Part shown: piece after piece, positions 33,407 through 42,375 of the stretch
How the letters are laid out: each line of letters begins with the position of its first letter
Position numbering within the stretch: the stretch's first letter is position 1
Assembly: GCA_910585075.1 (NCBI GenBank)
Contig: CAJUED010000001.1
Location: 1-64,000 of the forward strand
Length of the DNA stretch: 64,000 bases
Direction: 5' to 3'
Source of the DNA: an uncultured Lachnospiraceae bacterium
GTDB taxonomy: Bacteria; Bacillota; Clostridia; Lachnospirales; Lachnospiraceae
Position numbers and translations under genes: made by a program
Notes under the pieces: generated by a model
Seen by the model: the letters and a program-made list of their open reading frames with translations, nothing else
What the model was told of the DNA's origin: nothing
Database searches by the model: none

Positions 33407-34480
33407 ATGAAGAAAAAAGTTTTATCCACACTGGCGGCATTTTTGCTGGTTATGTCCATGGCAATAACGGCCAATGCCGCCGAAGCACTTCCTGAAGGTA
33501 CGGCGAACCTTGATTACAATTTTATAGGGTTAGACGGAGAAAGCCTATCCAGCCAAGCAGAGAGCAGACCGAAGGTATTGATCTTCTTTAAAGACGGCTG
33601 TCTGAACTGCATCAACACCCTGAGTTCTATTTCTAAAAGCGAATGGCTTAAAAATGGCGAAGTGGACGTATATGCAATTGAATGCCAAAATGCAACCGAA
33701 GATGCTGTAAGAAAATTCAAAGACGATTATTGTTCAGAGGCCGGGGACATAATTAAATTTGGTCGTGGCAGTTATGGACAGGCAGATAATTATAATCAGG
33801 CAACTGGCGCTGGTCCTGATTTATTCAAAACAACCCCATTGATTGCCATGATAGACGCAAACAACAATTTATGCTTTGTTATGCAGGGGCAGCTCTTAGC
33901 TGATGAATTTGAGGCAAACTATCTCCCCTCCTTAAAGTCCTCAACAGACGCCGGAAACGATGACTCCGGAACTGACGATTCCCAGCAGCCGGGAAATTCT
34001 TCCGGTTCTTCCAGTCAGACAAAACCGGAAAACAAAAAGGACAAGGATAAAAGTAAGAGCACCCGCGATAAACGCAGCTCAAGCTGTAACCATGTAGGCG
34101 AGTATGTTACGGTAAATGACGCAACTTCATCCAGCGACGCCCTTTCCGCATACCAGTGCACGAAATGCGGAGAGGTTCTCAGATACGAGGCGGTTCCCAA
34201 TTCTGCATATGCAACTTTCCTGGCAGATGCGGCCAACACCATTCTTCATGCCCAGCAGAGTGAGGTTACCATCAACACCACCATTTGGACAAGCTTTAAC
34301 CGTGCAGTATTTGAGGCACTCCGAAGCAGAGCCGATGTGGCTGTAACTGTAAATTATTCCTATAAAGGAAAACCCTATGTACTACATATTCCTGCAGGAG
34401 CAGATGTGGACTCACTGATGGATGAAAATGGATTTGCCGGATTTATGTACATTGAAAAAGTGCTCAACAGTGGTCAATAA
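33407..34480 (+). CDS. Secreted thioredoxin-like protein with shared C-terminal domain
   Basis: A 357-residue exported protein (signal peptide MKKKVLSTLAAFLLVMSMAIT...NAAEA). Residues ~28-175 look like a thioredoxin fold with FFKDGCLNCINTL (CxxC at ~64-67). A Ser/Lys/Asp linker (~180-225) follows. The C-terminal ~130 residues (CNH...CTKCG...VPNSAYATF...IPAGADVDSLMDENGFAGF) are the same domain as in the protein at 17,807. It may form or break disulfides or bind cell-wall glycan. The C-terminal domain family is not recognised. GAAAGGAAAG precedes the ATG. Confidence 0.78.
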   Translation: MKKKVLSTLAAFLLVMSMAITANAAEALPEGTANLDYNFIGLDGESLSSQAESRPKVLIFFKDGCLNCINTLSSISKSEWLKNGEVDVYAIECQNATEDAVRKFKDDYCSEAGDIIKFGRGSYGQADNYNQATGAGPDLFKTTPLIAMIDANNNLCFVMQGQLLADEFEANYLPSLKSSTDAGNDDSGTDDSQQPGNSSGSSSQTKPENKKDKDKSKSTRDKRSSSCNHVGEYVTVNDATSSSDALSAYQCTKCGEVLRYEAVPNSAYATFLADAANTILHAQQSEVTINTTIWTSFNRAVFEALRSRADVAVTVNYSYKGKPYVLHIPAGADVDSLMDENGFAGFMYIEKVLNSGQ

Positions 34481-34561
34481 TATCAAGCACTGCCAAGTTA
34501 ATTCTACCGGTCAGTCTGTTCCATTAGTTATAGACTGTAGCGTCTCATGAATCAGTATATA

Positions 34562-34610
34562 AAAACCGCTTTTGCTGATAATTATTTCTAAATGCAGCAA
34601 AAGCGGTTTT
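34562..34610. terminator. Bidirectional terminator
   Basis: A perfect 16-bp stem (AAAACCGCTTTTGCTG and its complement, 34562-34577 and 34595-34610) with A/T runs on both sides. It separates the convergent secreted protein gene and the first small HTH gene. Confidence 0.88.
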
Positions 34611-34636
34611 AAAATATTTAAAGTAATTAATTATCC

Positions 34637-34879
34637 TTACACACTAAAATCCTCTATCCCCTCAAACTCCGGACAGTCGAAAAAGTCCTTCAGCGTAATA
34701 TCAAATCCATCGCATAATTTCCCAATTGTCAGGATACCCGGATTTATCGTTGACTTGTTTAAAATATGTACCAACGTTCCCATAGGCACCGCCGACTTGT
34801 AAGATAGCGTATAATAAGTCAGTCTCTTTTCCTTACATAAATTGTTGATTCTCTCCACCAGTATGTCCTGTGCATTCAT
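34637..34879 (-). CDS. Small XRE protein, tandem paralogue 1
   Basis: An 80-residue single helix-turn-helix protein (RINNLCKEKRLTYYTLSYKSAVPMGTLVHILN... ILTIGKLCDGFDITLKDFFDCPEF). One of four tandem paralogues (also 35107, 35473, 35846), all leftward and each with its own ribosome binding site (GAGGGAGGAAC here). A TATAAT on the minus strand and the upstream sequence TACTTCCATAAA (plus 34,978-34,992), shared with paralogue 4, suggest an own promoter with a common control site. Confidence 0.78.
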   Translation of the reverse strand: MNAQDILVERINNLCKEKRLTYYTLSYKSAVPMGTLVHILNKSTINPGILTIGKLCDGFDITLKDFFDCPEFEGIEDFSV

Positions 34880-35106
34880 CCCTTGTTCCTCCCTCTTTCA
34901 CCAAATGTTTTCATCTTCCCGAAAATATCTTCCCATATTTGGTATATTATAACGCACCAGGATTTTCAATTATGCTCATTTATGGAAGTATACGTAAAAA
35001 AATGATTTATCCTCTTAAATAGAATATAGTCCAAAGCACACACAGGACTTTGGACCATATCTAACTTTCATCTAACTCTTTTTAATAGCTGTTACTTGCA
35101 AGGTCA

Positions 35107-35364
35107 TTACAGAAAAGAGGTATCTATCTTGTCAAATTCAGAAGTATTGAAAAATTCCTTCAGGCTGATACCTAAACCGCTGCTTATTTTCCACACAGTA
35201 TCTATACCTGGGCTGTTTGTTTTATAGTTCACAATATTTATCAGCGTTGACATCGGCACTGCTGATTTATAAGACAATGCGTAATATGACATTCTCTGTT
35301 CCTTGCATAAATTATTGATTCTCTCTACCAATATACTTTGATTTTCTATGTTCTGGTTTTTCAT
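35107..35364 (-). CDS. Small XRE protein, tandem paralogue 2
   Basis: An 85-residue paralogue with a five-residue longer N-terminus (KNQNIENQSILVERINNLC). It is the most divergent copy: the PGILTIGK part is replaced by PGIDTVWKISSGLGIS. It lies 108 bp downstream of paralogue 3 without the shared upstream motif, so it may be read through from that gene. AATGGAGGATAAAAC precedes the ATG. Confidence 0.75.
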   Translation of the reverse strand: MKNQNIENQSILVERINNLCKEQRMSYYALSYKSAVPMSTLINIVNYKTNSPGIDTVWKISSGLGISLKEFFNTSEFDKIDTSFL

Positions 35365-35472
35365 GTTTTATCCTCCATTATTTTCATTTATTCTGCACAT
35401 CTCTATCCACTACTTTTCTTAAGGAGGTGCGCGTGATAAAAACATGATAAAACCAACAGCTAAAAGCTTCCA

Positions 35473-35715
35473 TTACATATCAAAACGCTCTATATTCTCA
35501 AATTCCGGACTATCAAAGAAGTCCATTAACGTAATTCCAAATCCCCCACACAGTTTTCCAATCGTTAGAATGCCCGGATTTACTGTTGACTTGTCCAGGA
35601 TATGCATCAGAGTTGTCATAGGCACTTCTGACTGGCCGGACAATGTATAATATGATATTCCTTTTTGCCTGCATAGATTATTAATTCTTCTTACGACCAT
35701 ATCCTGCGCGTGCAT
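35473..35715 (-). CDS. Small XRE protein, tandem paralogue 3
   Basis: An 80-residue paralogue (RINNLCRQKGISYYTLSGQSEVPMTTLMHILD... ITLMDFFDSPEF). The upstream region on the minus strand has TATAAT preceded by a palindrome TTGTA-N6-TACAA (35,781-35,796), related to the TACTTCCATAAA motif of copies 1 and 4. Confidence 0.78.
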   Translation of the reverse strand: MHAQDMVVRRINNLCRQKGISYYTLSGQSEVPMTTLMHILDKSTVNPGILTIGKLCGGFGITLMDFFDSPEFENIERFDM

Positions 35716-35845
35716 CTTCCGTACCTCTCATTCTTTGTTCATGTTCAAGAATTGCATTCATACGCTTATTATAATCATTTTTGTATCGAAGTACAATAAT
35801 GATTTGGCCTTATTTCGACTTTGCTTCTTTGTATGTATCTACGTC

Positions 35846-36088
35846 TTACATATCCATATGTTCCATATCCTTAAACTCAGGCGAGTCAAAAAATTCCTTT
35901 AAAGTAATGCCAAATCCCTGACAAATCTTCCCCATTGTCAGCACACCCGGATTCACCGTTGATTTTTCTACAATGTGCATCAGGGTTGTCATGGGTACCT
36001 CTGACCTGACCGATAATGCATAATACGTCATTCTCTTTTTCTTACATAAATTATTGATTCTTTCTACCAGCATGTCATGTGCCTGCAT
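35846..36088 (-). CDS. Small XRE protein, tandem paralogue 4
   Basis: An 80-residue paralogue, closest to copy 3 (SEVPMTTLMHIVEKSTVNPGVLTMGKICQGFGITLKEFFDSPEF). GGGAGGTAC precedes the ATG; a TATAGT -10 and the TACTTCCATAAA motif (plus 36,158-36,173) lie upstream. It is divergent from the CotH operon, whose promoter is 170 bp away, so it may regulate that operon. This is inference. Confidence 0.78.
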   Translation of the reverse strand: MQAHDMLVERINNLCKKKRMTYYALSVRSEVPMTTLMHIVEKSTVNPGVLTMGKICQGFGITLKEFFDSPEFKDMEHMDM

Positions 36089-36261
36089 CTTTTGTACCTC
36101 CCTTATTTGGAATGTTTATAGGTATACTATAACCCATTTTATAATCCAAATGCTACCTTTTATGGAAGTATATGGAAATTTTTTATTCAGGCAGCACAAC
36201 CAAATAAAAGTTTAATCCTGATTCAATGATTTATTCAAACCGTTGAAACCCTCTCCAAATC

Positions 36262-36290
36262 TTGACAGAGAGATAAATTCACTATATTAT
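36262..36290 (+). promoter_or_regulatory. Promoter of the CotH surface operon
   Basis: TTGACA (36262-36267), 17 bp, TATTAT (36285-36290), about 55 bp before the CotH ATG. Confidence 0.75.
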
Positions 36291-36344
36291 GAATAGAAAA
36301 ATAAAAGTTTATTATTTCTTAAGTACTCCATAAAAAGGCTTTTT

Positions 36345-38501
36345 ATGAAAAAAAGGAAAAACTACTGCGAAATCAAATTTATACTATTTTGCCTTTGTGG
36401 TTTATGCTGTTTCACCATGTTATTATGCTATTGCTCCGAAGCCGCAAACCATATAGTCATCAATGAAGTCTGCAGCAAAAATTTTTCAGTTATCTGTGAT
36501 GAAAATGGGAATTATTCTGATTACGTAGAATTATATAATCCGGCAATAGTACCTGTATCTTTGACGGGTTTTTCTCTGTCGGACAGCCAAAATAATCCTG
36601 ACAGCCATTCACTGGATACGATCATTATTCCGGGTAAAGGGCATATCCTGATTTGGTTAGACGGTACCGATGCCGATATTGTCAGGCATGCTTCGTTTAA
36701 ATTGTCCGGTTATGGTGAAGAACTTTATTTAAGTAACCAGTATGGCAGAATCATAGACTCTATAAATGTCCCCAAATTAGAATACAATACCGCATTTGCA
36801 AGGTCAACAGATGGCGGAAACCAGTGGACAAGGCAGGCTCCAACCGCCGGAGAAAGTAATGATAATTCTAATCCTGTTTTGCCAATACAATTAGATATGC
36901 CTTCTTTCTCCGTTGAAAGTGGTTTTTATGAAGATGATTTTTTATTGAAATTAACTGCAAATGAAAATGAAATTATTTTTTATACATTAGATGGCAGTGA
37001 TCCGACTCCTGATTCTCAAAAATATACGGAACCGATTATGGTTTGTGATGCAAGCCAAAAAGAAAACCTCTATGCTGCCAGGACTGATTTGATGGCGGAT
37101 ATGAAATATACGCCCGACTTTAAGGTGGATAAGGGTACGGTCGTTCGAGCAATAGCATTTTCGCCATCAGATGGCACAATAAGCAAGACGGCGACAGCAA
37201 TATATTTCGTGGGATTGAACCCGGAAGAATATCAGAACTACTCTATACTTTCTCTGGTAACCGATCCTGACAACTTATTTGATGAGAAGACAGGGATTTA
37301 CGGAAATGGTGAAGCCTTAGAAAATTATATTGAACTTGCAGGAGACCAAAATGGTAGTGTTCCGGATTCGTATACGGATTCCACCGGGCATACTTATTAT
37401 AAATACACCTCCACAAACGCTTTCAATAAAGGGAAGGAATGGGAACGGGAAGCGAATATCATCTTTTTTGATAACATGCATACTCCAAAAATGCAACAGG
37501 AAGTTGGAATTCGGATAGCAGGACAATCCAGCAGAGACGCCTCTCAAAAATCGTTTAATATATATGCCAGGGATATCTATGGCGGAAATGAAATAATTAC
37601 TTATGACTTTTTTGAGAATATGCCATATTCTTCCATAAAATTACGTAATGGTGGTTCGAACCATGACGGAAGCAAAATATATGATTCTTTTTTACAGTCA
37701 GTGGTAAAAGATCGAGATGTTTCGGTTCAGGATTCCAAGCCATGCGTCCTTTTCCTAAATGGAGAGTATTGGGGAATCTATAATATACGAGAAAGATATA
37801 GAGAAGATTATTTTCAAAATCATTATGGAATTGCCAGTAACAATGTATGGATGAGCGAGCCAGGCTCTCCAGGTATAGGCGGTATGGAAGCATGGAATGC
37901 TTATGACGCTGCTTTAAGGTTTATTTCCGAAAATGACATGACATATGTGGAAAATTATAAACAGGCATGTGAATTAATTGATATGCAAAGTCTGATAGAT
38001 TTCTACTGTATTCAGCTTTATATTGATAATACTGATGTTGGGTTTGATAAAAATATTGCCGTTTGGCGCTCCAAGCAGACAGGCAGCGGAGAGTATGAAG
38101 ATGGGAAATGGCGGTTTATGTTATTCGATCTTGATGGGGCGTTAGGTGACCCAACTCGAAACACCTTTAAAGAATCAGAATGGTGGAAACCAGATTTAAA
38201 TTTAATGGATGAAGAAATAATAAAAAGCCTTTTAAAAAATATTGAATTCCGGGAAAGATTTGTAAATACATTTATGGAAATAGCTGACAGTAACTTTAAT
38301 TATGCGGATATACACGAAGAATTAACAAAGTGGAAGACATGTTATCAGCTGCAGGCAGTTAAAAGTCATCAGAGATTTATTTCATCGGACATTGGTCCGG
38401 AAGAATATGAAGATTACATTTCCTATATAGACAATTTTTTTAAAACCAGACGCAACTATATCGTTGTCTATTTAATTGAAGAAATGAAAACCTGGCAATA
38501 G
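36345..38501 (+). CDS. Secreted CotH-family protein kinase with lamin-tail domain
   Basis: A 718-residue exported protein. The signal anchor (FILFCLCGLCCFTMLLCYC) is followed by a lamin-tail domain (~37-160, INEVCSKNFSVICDENGNYSDYVELYNP), a chitobiase/FN3-like segment (~185-290, IIFYTLDGSDPTPDS), and a CotH kinase domain (~300-700) with IRIAGQSSRDASQKSFNIYAR, LNGEYWGIYNIRERYREDYF and the metal-binding FDLDGALGD. CotH proteins phosphorylate Ser/Thr on spore-coat or surface proteins. AAAGG precedes the ATG. It heads an operon with a beta-helix lipoprotein, VTC and DUF4956 genes, a recurrent clostridial combination. Confidence 0.88.
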   Translation: MKKRKNYCEIKFILFCLCGLCCFTMLLCYCSEAANHIVINEVCSKNFSVICDENGNYSDYVELYNPAIVPVSLTGFSLSDSQNNPDSHSLDTIIIPGKGHILIWLDGTDADIVRHASFKLSGYGEELYLSNQYGRIIDSINVPKLEYNTAFARSTDGGNQWTRQAPTAGESNDNSNPVLPIQLDMPSFSVESGFYEDDFLLKLTANENEIIFYTLDGSDPTPDSQKYTEPIMVCDASQKENLYAARTDLMADMKYTPDFKVDKGTVVRAIAFSPSDGTISKTATAIYFVGLNPEEYQNYSILSLVTDPDNLFDEKTGIYGNGEALENYIELAGDQNGSVPDSYTDSTGHTYYKYTSTNAFNKGKEWEREANIIFFDNMHTPKMQQEVGIRIAGQSSRDASQKSFNIYARDIYGGNEIITYDFFENMPYSSIKLRNGGSNHDGSKIYDSFLQSVVKDRDVSVQDSKPCVLFLNGEYWGIYNIRERYREDYFQNHYGIASNNVWMSEPGSPGIGGMEAWNAYDAALRFISENDMTYVENYKQACELIDMQSLIDFYCIQLYIDNTDVGFDKNIAVWRSKQTGSGEYEDGKWRFMLFDLDGALGDPTRNTFKESEWWKPDLNLMDEEIIKSLLKNIEFRERFVNTFMEIADSNFNYADIHEELTKWKTCYQLQAVKSHQRFISSDIGPEEYEDYISYIDNFFKTRRNYIVVYLIEEMKTWQ

Positions 38502-38514
38502 ATAAGAGGTCATT

Positions 38515-39420
38515 ATGATTAATAAGAAAATGGTTCTATTCGGTATAATCTTGTATGGTGCAACGTTTATTTCCGGATGCGGTCAACTATGGAACGCCTC
38601 CATAGGGGGAGAAAAGATAGTAGACAGAGAACTGAGAGATTACGAAGATCTTATTCAGCACGAGATAACCGATACGGACAGGGATATAGATTACACCGAT
38701 TCTGTTCCTATAAATATTTCGCAGCCAATCAGTCAGTATGAAGGTATAGAAGGCTGCATCTTAGAATCGGAGAATATGGTTAACAGCATAACCATTTGTA
38801 AGGAAGGAAATTATATAATTTCCGGTACATCAAATGAATTTAGATTAATTATTGATGTCTATGATGACGAGATTGTACATCTGTTTTTGGATGGTGTGGA
38901 ATGGAAAACCAAAGGCGGACCTGCAATTTATGTAAAGCAGGCAGGAAAGATGGTAATTACATTAATGGACGGTACGGAAAATATCATTTCTGATGGCGCT
39001 GAGTATTCATCGGATGCTGAAGCCTGCATATTCAGTAACAGCGACCTTACAATCAATGGAGATGGAAAACTCAGTGTCTATGGGTATTATCACGATGCAC
39101 TCCGTTCAAAGGATCGTTTGAAGGTGATAAACTCTAATCTTTATATCAAAACACAGAACGATGGAATCAGAGGCAATGACGGAATTGTAAGTGAGAATTG
39201 CACGCTTCAGATAGAAGGGAAAGGTTCCGGCCTCAGAACAGATAGTGAAAAAGGCTATGTATTGATTTCCGGTGGAAATTGTAAAATTATTGCAGGAGAA
39301 AATGCAATTACTGCAGATGATTATGTGGGGATTTTTGATTGTGATTATACCTTCAGCTCTGTTTACGAAGCGGTTCATTGCAATGGCATAAAAGAATTGG
39401 ATGAAAAAAATATTAAGTAG
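38515..39420 (+). CDS. Beta-helix carbohydrate-binding lipoprotein (Cthe_2159-like)
   Basis: A 301-residue lipoprotein: signal with lipobox FISGC (Cys 22), then a region of short beta strands in parallel-helix style (DLTINGDGKLSVYGYYHDALRSKD, NDGIRGNDGIVSENCTLQIEG, GENAITADDYVGI). This matches the carbohydrate-binding-domain/DUF4353 family, whose Cthe_2159 member binds cellulose and pectin-like polymers. It lies 13 bp after CotH and could be its phosphorylation substrate (inference). Confidence 0.82.
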   Translation: MINKKMVLFGIILYGATFISGCGQLWNASIGGEKIVDRELRDYEDLIQHEITDTDRDIDYTDSVPINISQPISQYEGIEGCILESENMVNSITICKEGNYIISGTSNEFRLIIDVYDDEIVHLFLDGVEWKTKGGPAIYVKQAGKMVITLMDGTENIISDGAEYSSDAEACIFSNSDLTINGDGKLSVYGYYHDALRSKDRLKVINSNLYIKTQNDGIRGNDGIVSENCTLQIEGKGSGLRTDSEKGYVLISGGNCKIIAGENAITADDYVGIFDCDYTFSSVYEAVHCNGIKELDEKNIK

Positions 39421-39428
39421 GCTGGAAT

Positions 39429-40136
39429 ATGGTTTGTGGAAAATACAGGCATGAATACAAATATATTTGTGGGGCAACACAAAGTGCAATATTAAAGACC
39501 AGAGCCCAGGGGCTTTTGAAGGCGGATATCCACGCAGGGGAAAATGGAATTTACAGAATCAGAAGTTTATATTTTGATGATCTCGAAGACAGCTGCTTTT
39601 ATGACAATGAAAGTGGTATAGGGGAGCGTTCTAAATACAGGGTAAGAATATATAACAGCAATCCTAATTATATTCTCCTTGAAAAAAAGGCTAAACATCG
39701 TGGGATGACACTAAAAACAGCTGTTCGCATTAATGAAAGTTATTGCCAACACTTAATGTACAGCCAAAAGATAACCATAGAGGAGAACATGTCCGATACC
39801 TTAAAATCACTTCTCTATGAGATGATGACAAAACATTTAAAACCTAAAGTTATTGTTGAATATACCCGGACACCCTTTGTTGACAAACTGGGCAATGTAA
39901 GGGTCACCTTCGATGAAGCCATAAGTTCATCCGGCAATATCAGCAATTTCCTTGAGCAGAATATTTCCGTAAGGCCCATTATGGAAAAGGGGCAGTGCGT
40001 TATGGAAGTAAAATGGGATGAATTTTTACCTGATTATATTAAGAATACTCTCCAACTTGATTCTTTAAGGTGGAGTAGTTTTTCAAAATACTATTTATGC
40101 AGAAAGTATAATACACATGGAGGAAGCCGCATATGA
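39429..40136 (+). CDS. VTC-domain polyphosphate polymerase-like protein
   Basis: A 235-residue CYTH/TTM-fold protein. It has EYKYICGATQSAILKTR, IRSLYFDDLEDSCFYDN, KYRVRIYN, LLEKKAKHRGMTLKT (basic phosphate-binding strand) and CVMEVKWDEFLPDYI, in the order typical of VTC domains that polymerise ATP phosphate. Its stop overlaps the start of the DUF4956 membrane gene. Known pairing in Clostridia: VTC domain protein with DUF4956. Actual polyphosphate synthesis is not shown. Confidence 0.87.
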   Translation: MVCGKYRHEYKYICGATQSAILKTRAQGLLKADIHAGENGIYRIRSLYFDDLEDSCFYDNESGIGERSKYRVRIYNSNPNYILLEKKAKHRGMTLKTAVRINESYCQHLMYSQKITIEENMSDTLKSLLYEMMTKHLKPKVIVEYTRTPFVDKLGNVRVTFDEAISSSGNISNFLEQNISVRPIMEKGQCVMEVKWDEFLPDYIKNTLQLDSLRWSSFSKYYLCRKYNTHGGSRI

Positions 40137-40807
40137 ATTATATCGATATATTTAAGGAAGCTTTTTTGGAAGGATACGCATCATCTACCCTCACAGTAAA
40201 ATCCGTTTTAGTATGTATGCTGATTTCTATTCTGATTTCATCCTATATATTTTTCGTTTATCGCGTAATTAACAGAAATTCTTTTTACAATAAAAATTTT
40301 AATATGTCGCTTCCGGCAATTTCAATTATTACTGCGGCAATTATATTGACAATCCAGTCAAATATTGTTATTTCCCTGGGTATGGTGGGCGCTTTGTCAA
40401 TTGTCCGGTTTCGAACAGCCATTAAGGATCCAATGGATTTAGTATTCCTGTTCTGGTCAATCAGCGTCGGTATCATATGCGGCGCCGGCCTGGCAATTAT
40501 TGCAGTAATTGCATCGCTGGCTCTTACCGTCGGACTCTTAATTGCAGATAAGCTGCCCATCGCCAGAGCTCCACAAATACTATTAATAAATGCAAATACC
40601 CTTGACAGCGAAGATGATATTATGATAACAATAAAGAGGTATTGTGCCTTATATAAAGTAAAAGCCAGAAATTTAACGGAAAATCACCTGGATATGGCTA
40701 TAGAGGTTCGTGCAAAAGAGGAAAGTAAGCTTATCAGGGAGCTCATGGAGATAGACAAAGTAACATCTGCATCTTTAGTGGCGCACGATGGTGAAACGAC
40801 ATTTTAA
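40133..40807 (+). CDS. DUF4956 membrane protein
   Basis: A 224-residue protein with four or five membrane spans in the first ~140 residues and the DUF4956 signature VSLGMVGALSIVRFRTAIKDPMDLVFLFWSISVGIICGAG. The C-terminal ~80 residues are a soluble ferredoxin-like (MgtC-type) domain. It overlaps the VTC gene by 4 bp and likely forms the membrane partner of the VTC protein. Confidence 0.9.
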   Translation: MNYIDIFKEAFLEGYASSTLTVKSVLVCMLISILISSYIFFVYRVINRNSFYNKNFNMSLPAISIITAAIILTIQSNIVISLGMVGALSIVRFRTAIKDPMDLVFLFWSISVGIICGAGLAIIAVIASLALTVGLLIADKLPIARAPQILLINANTLDSEDDIMITIKRYCALYKVKARNLTENHLDMAIEVRAKEESKLIRELMEIDKVTSASLVAHDGETTF

Positions 40808-40839
40808 TCTCCTTTGACTCTATATGTGTGAGGAAGAAA

Positions 40840-42357
40840 ATGTTATTTAATACAGCCCAATATTTAATTTTTTTGCCACTTGTGGTACTTATCTATTATC
40901 TTCTGCCTGCAAAAGTACGCCACGTATGGCTTCTTGCTGCAAGCTACTATTTTTATATGCAGTGGAATGCACTATATGCACTGCTGTTATTATTTTCCAC
41001 GGTAACTACTTATGCCTGCGGATTAGCTATTGAAAAAATACGTGAAAAGGAAGCCACCCTATCCGGAACCGGAAAAACTATAAACTGGAAAAAAATATGC
41101 CTGATCGGTTGTATTTTCCTGAATCTGGGCATTTTATTTTTTTATAAATATCTCTATTTCAGCCTGGCATGTGTCAATCAATTACTCATGATTGCAGGAT
41201 TACCGGCTATATCATTAAAAATCGATATTCTGCTCCCAGTGGGAATTTCATTTTACACCTTACAATCTTTAGGTTATCTGATTGATGTATATCGAAATGA
41301 TATTCGCGCAGAAAAAAATTTGTTTATGTATGCGTTATTTGTTTCTTTCTTCCCACAGCTTGTGGCCGGACCAATTGAAAGAAGCAAGAATTTGCTTACA
41401 CAGTTAAAACAGGAACACCGTTTGGAATATGATAATCTGCGAAAAGGATTTTATTTCGTTTTATATGGATTGTTCTTAAAAATGGCTATCGCCGACCATG
41501 CGGCAATCATAGTTGATACCGTATATAATAATCCTGCACAGTACCCCGGTTTTTATATCATTTTTGCCACGGTTCTTTTTTCCATACAGGTTTATTGCGA
41601 TTTTTACGGCTATTCCGTTATCGCAAGAGGCTCTGCTTACATGCTTGGAATCCAATTAATGAGCAACTTTGAAGCTCCCTATTATGCGAAAAGTGTCAAA
41701 GAATTCTGGCAGAGATGGCACATATCCCTTTCCAGCTGGTTTCGGGATTATCTCTATATTCCAATGGGCGGAAACCGAAAAGGTACATTAAAAAAAGAAC
41801 GAAATCTGCTGACCGTCTTTACCATAAGCGGTCTCTGGCACGGTTCTTCAATGGGCTATATTGTCTGGGGTGCTCTTAACGGCCTGTATCAGATTTTCGG
41901 TGACGCTTTCCACGGAATAAAAAAGAAATTAACCGGCGGAGAAAAACGTCCCCCTCAAAGTAAGATTGGTAAATTTTTTCAAACCTTATTGCAATCCGTA
42001 TGTACACTTTCACTGATAGAATTCTCCATGATATTTTTCAGGGGCGGCGGATGGAATACCTCATTGACGGTATTAAAAAATATACTATGCCCCGCTAATC
42101 GTTTCCTCGTTTTAAAGAGTTTCCTGATGAACCTTGGAACGAATCGAACCGAAATGCTTATTTTGATTCTGTCAATTCTCCTGTTAGCGGTTGTTGACTA
42201 CATGAAATACCGCGGAAAAGACGTTATAACCATTTTCCTCAAGCAAAATGGATGCATCCGGTATTTGGTTTTTCTTATTTTATTTTTTGGTATTATACTT
42301 TTCGGCTGTTACGGCGAAGCTTATGACGCACAGCAATTTATTTACTTTCAATTTTAA
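40840..42357 (+). CDS. MBOAT-family O-acyltransferase
   Basis: About 505 residues with ~10 membrane spans. It has the signatures FFPQLVAGPIER, FWQRWHISLSSWFRDYLYIPMGGNRKG and GLWHGSSMGYIVWGALNG, with the active-site His of the AlgI/DltB group. Moves an acyl (often acetyl) group across the membrane to a surface polymer. Start at ATG 40840 with GTGAGGAAG upstream (the frame is open from GTG 40828). The partner SGNH protein follows directly. Confidence 0.92.
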   Translation: MLFNTAQYLIFLPLVVLIYYLLPAKVRHVWLLAASYYFYMQWNALYALLLLFSTVTTYACGLAIEKIREKEATLSGTGKTINWKKICLIGCIFLNLGILFFYKYLYFSLACVNQLLMIAGLPAISLKIDILLPVGISFYTLQSLGYLIDVYRNDIRAEKNLFMYALFVSFFPQLVAGPIERSKNLLTQLKQEHRLEYDNLRKGFYFVLYGLFLKMAIADHAAIIVDTVYNNPAQYPGFYIIFATVLFSIQVYCDFYGYSVIARGSAYMLGIQLMSNFEAPYYAKSVKEFWQRWHISLSSWFRDYLYIPMGGNRKGTLKKERNLLTVFTISGLWHGSSMGYIVWGALNGLYQIFGDAFHGIKKKLTGGEKRPPQSKIGKFFQTLLQSVCTLSLIEFSMIFFRGGGWNTSLTVLKNILCPANRFLVLKSFLMNLGTNRTEMLILILSILLLAVVDYMKYRGKDVITIFLKQNGCIRYLVFLILFFGIILFGCYGEAYDAQQFIYFQF

Positions 42358-42375
42358 TCGCCGGGGGAGAGAATT

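Noticed and set aside
34637..36088. Repeated blocks considered as a CRISPR-like array
   Set aside because: The repeats are four diverged protein-coding genes of ~240 bp, not short identical repeats with spacers.
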